Positions 33,072 through 44,930 of a DNA stretch of 64,000 nt are shown here, piece by piece. Where the stretch lies: assembly GCA_036186865.1 (NCBI GenBank), contig AP025075.1, positions 17,260,019 through 17,324,018 on the forward strand. Reading direction: 5' to 3'. The notes under the pieces were generated by a model, which did not search any database, was not told the DNA's origin, and saw nothing but the letters and a program-made list of their open reading frames with translations. The first letter of the stretch is position 1; each line of letters starts with the position of its first letter. The translations under genes and the position numbers were made by a program. The stretch comes from Eustoma russellianum (lineage: Eukaryota > Streptophyta > Magnoliopsida > Gentianales > Gentianaceae).

Positions 33072-35570
33072 TCAAATGTGCAAGATATTAACCAAGTCTA
33101 AACAATGTTCAAACTTGGCCCTTGTAACAACCTTGGTCAACATATCTGCAGGATTCTCCGTAGTATGAATCTTCTGGAGAAGTATCTCCTCTTCTTCGAG
33201 AATTTCCCGCACAAAATGATGGCGAACATCAATATGCTTCGTCCATGCATGAAAGACTTGATTCTTTGCCAAATGAATAGCACTCTGACTGTCAGAATAT
33301 ACTTTAAGTTGTTTCTGACCAACTCCCAAGTCTTTAAGCAACCCATAAAGCCAAATTGCTTCCTTCACAGCCTCTGTAATCGCCATATACTCTGCCTCTG
33401 TTGTAGACAAAGCCACCGTTGACTGTAAGGTAGACTTCCAACTAACTGGCGCTTTTGCTAAAGTGAACAAATAGCCAGTTGTAGATCGTCGCTTATCCAA
33501 ATCTCCTGCATAATCAGAATCACAATATCCAATTACGCCTTGACCAAGTGATTTATCTTGCTCAAATTCCAATCCAACATCTACGGTATTTTGGAGGTAC
33601 CGTAGAATCCATTTCACAGCTTGCCAATGACCCTTGCCTGGATCATGCACGTATCTACTAACAACACTAACAGACTGTGAAATATCAGGTCTCGTACACA
33701 CCATCGCATACATCAAACTTCCAACTGCATTCACATATGGGACTTTCGCCATGTATTCTCGTTCTTCATCAGTAGTTGTAGACAAACGGCTACTCAGTTT
33801 CAAATGAGGAGCAAGTGGGGTTCTTACAAGTTTTGTATCTTCGTGCATACCAAACCGTTGTAGTACCTTCTGCAAATACTGCTTCTGTGACAGCCAAAGT
33901 TTACCCCTCTCTCTGTCTCTGCTTATCTCCATGCCGAGAATCTTCTTGGCTTCCTCCAAATCCTTCATCTCAAACTCTTTACTCAACTGAGCCTTCAACT
34001 TGTCAATATCTGCTTGGCTCTTTGCTGCTATCAGCATGTCATCAACATATAAGAGTAAGTAGATGTAGGAACCATCTTGAAGTCTGCGCAAATACACACA
34101 ATGGTCGTATTTGCTCCTCTTGTATGACTGACCCTTCATAAACTTGTCAAATCGTTTGTACCACTGTCTCGGAGATTGTTTTAGTCCGTACAACGATTTG
34201 CTAAGTTTACAAACCCAATTTTCTTTACCAGCAACCTTGTATCCTTCTGGCTAAGTCATGTAGATTTCCTCCTCCAAATCTCCGTGTAGGAACGCGGTTT
34301 TCACATCAAGTTGAGCCAGCTCCAAATTCAACTGTGCTACCAAGGCCAACAAAATCCTACTGGAGGAATGTTTAACAACTGGAGAAAATACTTTATTGTA
34401 ATCAATTCCCTCCCTCAGAGCAAAGCCTTTAGCCACCAACCTTGCCTTGTAGCGAACATCTTCTTTATGAGGAAATCCTTCTTTCTTTGCAAATACCCAT
34501 TTGCACCCAATTGCCTTCTTATCTTTTGGTAGTTGCGCCAGCTTCCACGTATTGTTCTTCTTGAGAGATTGCATTTCTTCTTCCATTGCACTTGCCCAGC
34601 TTCCCCTTTCTGAACTTAGAATAGCTTCTGAGTAAGTGGATGGAATGTCATCAACAACTGAAAGTGCATAGGCTACCATGTCAGCAAACAAGTAGGCTTT
34701 TGAATTTCTCGTCTTTGCCTTCTAACTGCAATTGGCGCCGATTGCTGTTGAGGTTCTTGGGTAGAATCCTCTTCTTCATCTGACTCTTCTTCTGCCATAG
34801 GAGAGTCATTGGTGGTGCTTCGTGCTGGGATCACCACTCTTTGCTCAAACTCCACCTGCTTCGGAGTACACTCCACCTGCTGCAGAGTACTATTAGCTCC
34901 TTGATTTACCTTGTTCAACATGGCAGATTCATCAAAGGTAACATCTCTGCTGATAATCGTCTTCTTTGCCTCCAGACACCATAAACGGTATCCCTTCACT
35001 CCAGGATTGAAGCTCATGAAAAGAGCCTTCTTTGCCCGTGGATCCAACTTTGATTCAATCACATGATAATATGCAATAGAACCAAAAACATGCAAAGAAT
35101 CATAATCAGTTGCAGATTTTCCAGACCATGTCTCCAACGGAGTTTTGCCATCTATAGCAGATGATGGCAACCGATTGACGATATGTTGAGCGTACGTCAT
35201 AGCCTCAGCCCAAAATTTTCTGTCTAACCCAGCATTGACAGCATACAACGAACTTTCTCCACAAGTGTCTTGTTCATACGCTCTGACACGCCATTCTGTT
35301 GTGGTGTCTTTCTAACAGTGAAGTGTCGAACTATGCCACAGTCTTGGCATACCTTCAGGAATGGATCATTCTTGTATTCTCCTCCATTGTCTGTTCGGAG
35401 AACCTTAATCTTCCTTCCTGTCTGGTTTTCAACTTGTGCTTTCCACTTAAGGAAAATGTCAAGCACATCATCTTTGTTCTTCATTGTATACACCCAAACT
35501 CTTCTTGAAAAATCATCAACAAAGGTGACAAAATAATGCCTACCTCCAATAGATAGAGTCTTGGCAGGTC
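33072..35570 (-). pseudogene. copia pol 3' half: integrase core, RT, RNase H
   Basis: Continues the polyprotein after element C. Integrase core: FVDDFSRRVWVY, second Asp in LRTDNGGEY and Glu in NGVSERMNKT (35224-35493). RT: WASAMEEEMQSL, KARLVAKGF, LDVKTAFLHG (34251-34691), catalytic YVDDM, RNase H GYCDSDYAGD and STTEAEYMA (33072-34193). Defects: a frameshift near 35240, another between 34673 and 34691, and a TAG near 34251 in place of Gln before PEGYK. The final ORF ends at 33072 at the normal C-terminus. Confidence 0.9.
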
Positions 35571-35575
35571 CCTAC
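35571..35575. other. target-site duplication CCTAC, left copy (element C)
   Basis: Repeated at 45881-45885, directly after the right LTR. Confidence 0.95.
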
Positions 35576-38265
35576 TGTAGCGCCCCAGCCCGATACCGTT
35601 ATCGGAACCAGTGCACCCGCCGTAGCCTACTACGAGAACTACGAAGCGTCAAGCAGATCATGCGTACATTCTTCATAAGGTAAGATACTAAAACCAGCGG
35701 AAACGTCATAAAACTTAAACCTTCATCGTCATTAAACATCCATAAAATGCAGCGGAAATAAAAACAAACTGTTTGTTCATCTAGCCAACAGAAGTTTTAG
35801 AACAACATAATAACAATGAGTCTCCAAACTTAAACAGAATAATCCAGCATCTATCTATTCCCTTGTCCATCGTCCCATTGAGCCCACTCGCCGTCATCTT
35901 CGATAAATATCAACTCATATTCAGGCTCACCTGAAAAGGAACAGAATGATTGTTCTTAGCGAAAACTTCGCCAGCAAGTAACCCGTCTATACACCTTACG
36001 GAATCACACACGTCGAGTCACCAGTGAATAAAACATTGCCCAAAATAAGGTGCTCGGGTTAGCAAATGGCATCTTAATAAGAACTTCTCAAAACAGATAA
36101 AGCACATATGTGAACACAGATACGAGAACCAACATGCATTAAAACAACGTATCACATAAGCAAGTCATAAACTAATCACGTTTCTTGCATGTCAAGTCTT
36201 ATGCTTCGTGTACCATGATGCATGTACTTCTTTAAAATCACACACAACACCCATGCATATGTCTTCTTTCATAAACATGTCATGCATGCCATTTCACAAA
36301 ACATTTCATCACTTTACATATCATATTCTTCGCGTAGCAGAACTTTATACCCTGTGGGTGATCAGCCCACAGCCATCATATATCCGTGCTGAAAGGTCCA
36401 CGGCCCCATTACATATAACATATATCCGTGCTGAAAGGTCCACGGCCCCATTACATATAACATATATCCGTGCTGAAAGGTCCACGGCCCCATTACATAT
36501 ATCATATATCCGTGCTGATAGGTCCACGGCCCCATAAAATACTTCATTTTCCGTGCTGATAGGTCCACGGCCCCATAACATACTTTATACCCTGCTGTTG
36601 ATTCACAGATCACGCTCTTTATACCCTGCTTTCGCAGACGTGACTCTTTATACCCTGTGATCAACCAGCAGCCATTTTGTCTTTCGAAAACTTTAAACCT
36701 TTCTTGTTCTTTTGCAAAACATATCTCAAATCAAATGCAAGTGCCCATGTCATGATGCAGGATGCACAAATAGCTTCATATCAACATGTAACACACACAC
36801 ATACATCATGCCTATCAAGCATACGGCCTTGCACCTCACACACTCTATGGTCGTGTTATTCCAAGCCCATTCTTGTCACAAACTCACTCAAGATTCAATC
36901 TTATTCTAACTTGATCAACTTACCATCCACACCTCAAATATACCTCAAATACCCTTGCATTTTATGTTCAAAAGAAGTGTATAAAGTTACTACACTTACA
37001 TAGGGCGCTTAAAGGGTCAAAAAGACTTCCAGAACACTTGGAACACCACTTGAAGCGCCTAATGGGGACATGAAGCGCCTCATGTAGGCGTTCGAAGTGT
37101 TCGGGGATGATTCAGGACACATTGAACACCACATGAAGCGCCTAATGTGACATGAAGCGCCTCATGTAGGCGTTCGAAGTGTTCTGACGGTTCTAAATTG
37201 CAGTTTTTCTGTACGGGAAAGCTCCAGGACACTTGGAACGCTACATGAAGCGCCTATAGTGACATGAAGCGCCTCATGTAGGCGTTCGAAGTGTTCTGAC
37301 GATGCCAAACTGCAGTTTTTCTGCAGTAACTTCCACCCAACTCCTTTCTTCTTCAACCCTTCCAGATTCAACACTTAAAGATCCATCTTAACAACTAGAT
37401 TCATCACACTTAACATACATCTAATCATGAATTGACACTTATTGAATGTCTAACAAGATCCACACTAAATCTTCATTCATTCACCACCTTCAAGAGTTAT
37501 CATCAACAATACCCAACCAACAAGACTACACCAATATCATCACTCATCCCTCAATTTCCTGCACTTATTCTCGACATCTAAGTGTATACAATCAACACAA
37601 GAGTAGAGCAAGGCAAGAAACACATCAACATATATACTATCATGGGCATGGTTGACCAACAACAAGTACTGCACAACTTTTCCAGAAATTTGGCCCAAAG
37701 AACAAGTCTTTACGCAATTAGCAACAAGACTTACATATAACAAGCATGTATGATAGACAAGACAAGAATACTAATGTGTGATTCATATTTTCTCTTTGTA
37801 AGAACATAGGGCCAAAGGTATAAAATTTGCATAAAGCGTATAGAAAGATTACTTGCCTTGGTTTCTAGTTATTCTTACGGTTTTACTGCAGAATTTCGGT
37901 GAAGATTGCACCTAGTTTGGTCTTCTCCCTTCCTTTTCCTTCTTCTCTCTTTCTTCTTCCTCTCCTTTCTCTTCCTCTTTTCCTCCTGCAGATTTTTTTC
38001 TCTCCTTCTCTCTGTGATGTTAAAACCGTCCCCCCCCTTATGGCCAATGGGGAGTTATACCAAAGTGTGGTGTAACTCCCTTAACTCCTAGTAGGGACCT
38101 TTTAAGTAATTACCCTTAGTTTCTTTTAATTCTACTTTTAACCCCTTTCTTTTGTTCTTCTATGTTTTGTGCAACTAAGTCTCGTAAACTACATAATTAA
38201 TTAAGTTGCACTTAAGGTTGACCTAGAGTGTTGAAAGTCGTGCTTAAAAGACACGGGGTGTAACA
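35576..38265 (-). mobile_element. 3' LTR of element C
   Basis: On the plus strand it reads TGTAGCGCCCC to GGGGTGTAACA. It carries the same repeats, donor, acceptor and acidic frame (35851-35930) as the 5' LTR. Confidence 0.95.
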
Positions 38266-38303
38266 TTCCACCCCCCTTACAAAAAGTTTCGTCCTCGAAA
38301 CTT
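38266..38303 (-). other. polypurine tract and stem-loop, element C
   Basis: Minus strand: AAGTTTCG, loop AGGA, CGAAACTT (38284-38303), then a T-run and GTAAGGGGGGTGGAA abutting the LTR. Same layout as elements A and B. Confidence 0.75.
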
Positions 38304-38310
38304 ACGTACC

Positions 38311-41300
38311 TTAGTCAAAGAGCTGAGGATACTTCTCCCGCATTTGTTCTTCGAGCTCCCAAGTGGCTTCACGTTCCGTGTGATTGCTCCATTGAACCTT
38401 TACATACGGGATCACTCGCTTCCTCAACACTTGATCCTTTCGGTCCACAATTTTCACGGGTACTTCCTCATATGTAACATCGTCCTTGAGTTCCAAAGGT
38501 TGAGCTTCAAGTACATGACTTGGATCCGCCACGTACTTTCTTAATTGTGACACGTGGAATACACTGTGAACTTGTGCCAACACCGGGGGTAATGCCAACC
38601 TATATGCCAAGGCTCCTACCTTCTCAAGTATTTCATAGGGACCAATGAAACGAGGGCTTAGCTTGCCTTTTACTCCAAACCTCATGACGCCCTTCGTAGG
38701 TGATACCTTCAAATAAACTTTATCACCCACATCAAAATCCAATGGTCGTCGTTTGGAATCTGCCCAACTCTTGCTACGGTCCTGAGCCGTCTTGAGTCTT
38801 TCCCGAATGACCTTCACCTTCTCTAACGTTTTCTCTAATAGCTCAGGTCCGGTAATGGTCCTCACGCCCACTTCGTCCCAATAAATCGGAGACCTACATT
38901 TCCTTCCATACAAAGCCTCAAAAGGAGCCATATCAATAGCGCTGTGGTAACTATTGTTATAAGAAAATTCCATCAGCTTTACCATTCCGTCCCAACTCCC
39001 TTTGAAATCCAGCACGCAAGCTCTTAGCATATCTTCCAAGGTTTGAATTGTCCGCTCGGACTGTCCATCAGTTTGGGGATGATATGCCGTACTCAACCTT
39101 AATTCTGTACCCATGGCTTCTTGGAATGCTGTCCAAAACTTAGATGTGAATCGTGAGTCTCGGTCGGATACTATACTTACTGGGACTCCATGCAAGCTAA
39201 CAATGCTGTCCATATACAAGTTCACTAATTTATCAAGAGGTGCTTCACTTGAAACGGGTAGGAAATGGGCAGACTTTGTTAAACGATCCACGATAACCCA
39301 AATCATGTCACATCCACTTCTTGTCTTTGGTAAACCCGCTACAAAATCCATTGTGACATGTTCCCATTTCCATTCCGGAATCTCCAACGGCATCAACAAT
39401 CCACCGGGCCGTTGGTGTTCCGCCTTGACTTGTTGACACACCAAACACCTCTCTATGAATTCCGCGATATGTCTTTTCATCCCAGACCACCAATAGTAAC
39501 GCTTGAGATCTCTATACATCTTGGTGCTACCGGGGTGTATCGATAACCTTGAATTATGAGCTTCTTGCAAAACTTCTTTCCTAAGTTCGTCAACATCCGG
39601 AACGCATAATCTCTCCCTGAACCATAAGCTCCCATCCTCCTTAGTCCGAAATCCTTCAACTTGACTATGTTTCACCCTTTCCATTATCTCACTTAAAGCC
39701 TTATCTCTCTTCTGTGCCTCCTTTATCCGATCAATCAAACCCGGGGTGATAGTCAAGGCTGTCAAAACATTCACCGTGGATTCGATCAAATCTAAACCAA
39801 ACTCCTCCATCTCTCTTTCCAACGGTGATTGTCGTGCATGGCTGGACTTCCTACTTAAGGCGTCGGCTACCTTGTTAGCCTTTCCTGGGTGATAATGAAT
39901 AGTTAGGTCGTAGTCTTTTAGCAACTCCAACCATCTCCGCTGCCTCATATTCAATTCCTTCTGCGAGAACAAATACTTTAGGCTCTTATGATCTGTGAAT
40001 ACCGCGCACTTCTCTCCATACAAATAATGCCGCCAAATCTTCAAGGCGAACACAACCGCGGCAAGTTCAAGATCATGTGTGGGATAGTTTTGTTCATAAG
40101 GCTTTAGCTGTCTTGAGGCATACGCGATGACTCGTTCGTTTTGCATTAAAACACAACCTACAAATAAGGTGTTAGTCTAAACTTAATGGATATATATAAG
40201 ATCATAACCTCATACTATAATTTACGTACCTAACCCGTTCTTTGACGCATCACTATAAATCACAAATCCATCCGTTCCAGAGGGTTGAGCTAAAACTGGA
40301 GCTGTCGTTAATCTCTTCTTAAGCTCCGTGAAACTCTGCTCGCATTCCGCCGTCCACTCAAACTTGGACTTCTTTTGAGTAAGGCGACTGAGAGGTACAG
40401 CAATTCTTGAGAATCCCTCAACGAATTTCCTGTAATAACCCGCTAGACCCAAGAAACTTCGCACTTCGGTGACATTGGTAGGTCTAGGCCATTCAGTTAT
40501 AGCTTCCACCTTCTTCGGGTCCACCGCAATCCCCTCTTCTGATATCACGTGGCCTAAGAAAGCCACACTTCTTAACCAAAACTCACACTTGCTAAACTTT
40601 GCATAAAGTTGTTTCTGCCTCAAAATGCCTAGTACGGTTCTCAAATGCTCGTCGTGAGTTTGTTCGTCCGGGGAATACACCAGAATATCATCTATGAATA
40701 CCACAACAAACTTGTCCAACTGTTCTCGAAAGACGGTATTCATAAGATCCATAAAAGCCGCAGGGGCATTTGTCAATCCAAACGGCATCACCCAAAAATT
40801 CATAGTGGCCATACCTCGTGCGGAAAGCTGTCTTTGCGATGTCCTCGGCCTTCACTCGCAGCTGATGATATCCTGATCGAAGATCAATTTTCGAAAAGAT
40901 CTTGGCACCCTTGAGTTGGTCAAATAAATCTTCGATTCGCGGAAGGGGATACTTATTTTTGATAGTAACTTTATTCAACTCCCTATAATCAATACAAAGC
41001 CTCATGCTACCATCCTTTTTCTTTACAAACAAAACGGGTGCTCCCCATGGCGATACACTAGGGCGGATAAACTTCTTGTCTAGTAACTCCTGCAGTTGTT
41101 CCTTCAACTCTCTTAGTTCCGCCGGAGCCATTCTATAAGGAGCTTTGGAAATAGGTTCTGTTCCGGGAATCAAGTTAATTTCAAACTCAACTTCTCTCGG
41201 AGGCGGTACTCCTGGTAAATCTTCCGGAAACACGTCAGGAAATTCATTGACCACTCGAATTTGCTCCATAGACGGCACCTCCTGAGTAACATCCATGGCA

Positions 41301-41751
41301 TACACTAAGAATCCCTCAGCACCCTTCCTTAATGCTTTCCGTGCTTGTGCGACAGACACATATACCTTCTTGGGAACTTTCCTTCGTTCTGCATCTCCTT
41401 GAAATATTACCTCCTCCATCTTAGCATTCTTTATTGTCACTTGCTTCAACCGACAATCAATATTGGCGTGATTCTTAGCCAACCAGTCCATTCCTAATAT
41501 AACGTCGAAGTCATACATCTGGATAGGGATCAGTGTGGCAGAGAATGCTTGTCCTTCAAACTCCAATTCGCAATCTCGATACTGCTGGTATAAAACCATA
41601 ATCTGATCTCCGGCCGCTTGTACGCGATACGGAGTCTCTAACCATTCAGGCAAACTACCCAAGTGCTTAGTGAATCTCTTCGCTACAAAGGAATGGCTTG
41701 CGCCGCTATCGAAAAGTACATTGGCAGGCATCTTATTTACTAAAACCGCAC
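38311..41751 (-). CDS. pol of element C: protease, RT, RNase H, integrase, chromodomain; two exons, one frameshift
   Basis: Exon 41751-40230 holds aspartic protease (FDSGASHS), linker and RT; exon 40157-38311 holds RNase H, integrase HHCC and D-D-E core, GPY/F (RFIGPYE) and the chromodomain-like tail ending YPQLFD. RT catalytic FIDD lies near 40690-40701. The frame breaks once, in YEFL/VMPFG, where the plus strand has CCC at 40791-40793 and relatives imply CC. RT carries no intron at the position of intron 2 of element B. Everything downstream is open to the natural stop at 38311. If the extra base is an assembly error, the polyprotein would be intact. Function: reverse transcription and integration, with the chromodomain thought to guide insertion to chromatin. 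Confidence 0.92.
40158..40229 (-). other. RNase H intron of element C, 72 bp
   Basis: Donor GTACGT, branch-like GACTAAC and acceptor TTATTTGTAG. Splicing joins NGLG to CVLMQN inside a Gly codon, the same position and phase as intron 3 of element B although the intron sequences are unrelated by eye. Confidence 0.78.
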
Positions 41752-41836
41752 CTAAAGCCACATAAAGTTTTGCACACAAAAGTTACGCACATAGACACTT
41801 AACTCAATATGAATTCAAACTTAGTTTAGAGGATAC
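41752..41836 (-). other. gag/protease intron of element C, 85 bp
   Basis: Donor GTATCC and acceptor GGCTTTAG; a GCGTAAC phrase could serve as branch site. Splicing joins VVAG to AVLVNKMPA. Unspliced, Gag stops at 41826, three codons into the intron. Homologous position to intron 1 of element B. Confidence 0.75.
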
Positions 41837-42911
41837 CTGCTACTACATCGGTAGCCTCCTGCACATCTGTGTCCGTCATTAGATGTACACGGGCATTTGC
41901 TCGAGGCTTCACTCTCGGCTGCTGAGCCGCCTCTTCAGGATTATTTTTCTTCATCTCCGGGCAGTCTCTAATTATATGGCCCACTTGTCCACATCGAAAA
42001 CATGCCCCAGCCACTTTCCTACACTCTCCAACATGGTTCCTGCCGCAATGCGGACAAACTCCTATAGCCTGCTGAGCTACTTGATTCTGGGGTGGCAGTC
42101 TCTGAAAATTCCCAACTGGCCCTCTCTTCGGAATCTTGACCCAACGTCCGGGTCTTCCATTCACTCTCACATCCTCCCTTGGTCTCTTGCCTCTATCAGA
42201 CCCTCCAACACTAGCTGCTCTCGCCGCCACTCGGCGAAAATCACTTTCAACACGGTAACACGCATCTAGCATATCCTCATAAGTTTTCATCCCTGCATTT
42301 ACTATCGCCGATTGTATCCTCGAATCCAAACCCCTCTCAAACTTTGTCATCTTAAGACGATTATCAGACATAATCGCAGGGGCAAACTTACCTAAGGCAT
42401 GAAAACGATCTGCATACTCCGACACCGTCATCCTTCCTTGCTCCAGTCTGTCAAATGCTCTTATCTTGTCCAATATTGCAGTCTCCGGTACATAGTACTT
42501 AAGGAACACATCACAGAACTGAGTCCACGAGATCGGTGGAGTCATTCTTAACACCATTCCTTCCCACCATTCGCCAGCCTTGCCACTTAGAAGGGGTGTG
42601 GCTACCTCAACTTTTATCTCATTCGGAACTTGCACCAGCCGGAAACATTTCTCAACCTCAGCCAACCAATGCTGAGCCTCTTCCGGATCCGTACATCCAC
42701 CGAACTCCGGCACCCTCATCTTCCTCATATCTCCATAAAAGAACCTGATGTTATGCTGCGGCGGTGGTGGAGGCGGAGGCTGATGCTGCTGCACATACCC
42801 TTGTGCAATGACCGTCAGCGCATCAGTGAGTACTTGGGGTAAAACCACTTGTGGTGGCTGGTTCTCCTGTCCATTGCCAGAGTTGCCTGTGTTATCTCTC
42901 CTGGGAGGCAT
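41837..42911 (-). CDS. gag of element C
   Basis: Full-length Gag, about 358 residues from exon 1 plus three from the intron if unspliced. Starts MPPRRDN. A P/Q-rich segment lies near residues 40-55. The retrotransposon Gag core follows (GCTDPEEAQHWL, GKAGEWWEG, MTVSEYADRF, MTKFERGLDSRI), then two zinc motifs, CPHCGRNHVGEC and CFRCGQVGHIIRDC, that would bind RNA. An acceptor-like TTGACCTTTTCAG ends six bases before the ATG. No defect seen. Confidence 0.93.
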
Positions 42912-43175
42912 TTTTCTCTGAAAAGGTCAACATTACATTGGCATTTAGTAAATACAAGGATTACTAAAAGCTTGAACGCGTGCTAATAGGTAAGGTGTGT
43001 AGTACAACTATTAATACAAAGTTAGATAATAAGACGCGCTCGCACACACCCAACCCATATCATACTTAACCACTAAGAGATTAGTACTCATAACTAAGGA
43101 TCAACCTTAAGGGAGAATCATAGCTTAAGTGTCTAAAGATCATGAACTTAAGTTTCCGAACTAGATCTGAAGCCT

Positions 43176-43190
43176 GGCTCTGATACCACC
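43176..43190 (-). other. primer-binding site, element C
   Basis: Minus strand reads GGTGGTATCAGAGCC directly after the 5' LTR, complementary to initiator methionine tRNA. Confidence 0.9.
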
Positions 43191-43465
43191 TGTAGCGCCC
43201 CAGCCCGATACCGTTATCGGAACCAGTGCACCCGCCGTAGCCTACTACGAGAACTACGAAGCGTCAAGCAGATCATGCGTACATTCTTCATAAGGTAAGA
43301 TACTAAAACCAGCGGAAACGTCATAAAACTTAAACCTTCATCGTCATTAAACATCCATAAAATGCAGCGGAAATAAAAACAAACTGTTTGTTCATCTAGC
43401 CAACAGAAGTTTTAGAACAACATAATAACAATGAGTCTCCAAACTTAAACAGAATAATCCAGCAT

Positions 43466-43545
43466 CTATCTATTCCCTTGTCCATCGTCCCATTGAGCCC
43501 ACTCGCCGTCATCTTCGATAAATATCAACTCATATTCAGGCTCAC
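43466..43545 (-). other. short acidic reading frame after LTR splice acceptor, element C
   Basis: After the acceptor TTCCTTTTCAG, GT completes a codon and an acidic frame follows with EYELIFIEDDGEWAQW, ending at TAG 43468-43466. Same phase as in LTRs A, B, D and LARD-2. Coding status is unproven. Confidence 0.4.
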
Positions 43546-43991
43546 CTGAAAAGGAACAGAATGATTGTTCTTAGCGAAAACTTCGCCAGCAAGTAACCCG
43601 TCTATACACCTTACGGAATCACACACGTCGAGTCACCAGTGAATAAAACATTGCCCAAAATAAGGTGCTCGGGTTAGCAAATGGCATCTTAATAAGAACT
43701 TCTCAAAACAGATAAAGCACATATGTGAACACAGATACGAGAACCAACATGCATTAAAACAACGTATCACATAAGCAAGTCATAAACTAATCACGTTTCT
43801 TGCATGTCAAGTCTTATGCTTCGTGTACCATGATGCATGTACTTCTTTAAAATCACACACAACACCCATGCATATGTCTTCTTTCATAAACATGTCATGC
43901 ATGCCATTTCACAAAACATTTCATCACTTTACATATCATATTCTTCGCGTAGCAGAACTTTATACCCTGTGGGTGATCAGCCCACAGCCAT

Positions 43992-44190
43992 CATATATCC
44001 GTGCTGAAAGGTCCACGGCCCCATTACATATAACATATATCCGTGCTGAAAGGTCCACGGCCCCATTACATATAACATATATCCGTGCTGAAAGGTCCAC
44101 GGCCCCATTACATATATCATATATCCGTGCTGATAGGTCCACGGCCCCATAAAATACTTCATTTTCCGTGCTGATAGGTCCACGGCCCCA
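43992..44190 (+). repeat. five 42-bp tandem repeats in LTR C
   Basis: Phrase CCGTGCTGAAAGGTCCACGG repeats every 42 bp (last step about 40). CCGTG and CACGG within each unit are complementary. The left LTR copy is at 36377-36575. Confidence 0.9.
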
Positions 44191-44639
44191 TAACATACTT
44201 TATACTCTGCTGTTGATTCACAGATCACGCTCTTTATACCCTGCTTTCGCAGACGTGACTCTTTATACCCTGTGATCAACCAGCAGCCATTTTGTCTTTC
44301 GAAAACTTTAAACCTTTCTTGTTCTTTTGCAAAACATATCTCAAATCAAATGCAAGTGCCCATGTCATGATGCAGGATGCACAAATAGCTTCATATCAAC
44401 ATGTAACACACACACATACATCATGCCTATCAAGCATACGGCCTTGCACCTCACACACTCTATGGTCGTGTTATTCCAAGCCCATTCTTGTCACAAACTC
44501 ACTCAAGATTCAATCTTATTCTAACTTGATCAACTTACCATCCACACCTCAAATATACCTCAAATACCCTTGCATTTTATGTTCAAAAGAAGTGTATAAA
44601 GTTACTACACTTACATAGGGCGCTTAAAGGGTCAAAAAG

Positions 44640-44930
44640 ACTTCCAGAACACTTGGAACACCACTTGAAGCGCCTAATGGGGACATGAAGCGCCTCATGT
44701 AGGCGTTCGAAGTGTTCGGGGATGATTCAGGACACATTGAACACCACATGAAGCGCCTAATGTGACATGAAGCGCCTCATGTAGGCGTTCGAAGTGTTCT
44801 GACGGTTCTAAATTGCAGTTTTTCTGTACGGGAAAGCTCCAGGACACTTGGAACGCTACATGAAGCGCCTATAGTGACATGAAGCGCCTCATGTAGGCGT
44901 TCGAAGTGTTCTGACGATGCCAAACTGCAG
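44640..44930 (+). repeat. three hairpin-bearing repeats in LTR C
   Basis: Each unit contains ACATGAAGCGCCTCATGTAG then GCGTTCGAAGTGTTC; GAAGCGCCT faces AGGCGTTC with one mismatch, a possible hairpin. The left LTR copy is at 37025-37315. Confidence 0.8.

Noticed and set aside
36208..36664. Repeated-peptide frames in LTR C (also 43823-44279)
   Set aside because: Produced by the stop-free 42-bp tandem repeat; present on both strands and without any domain.
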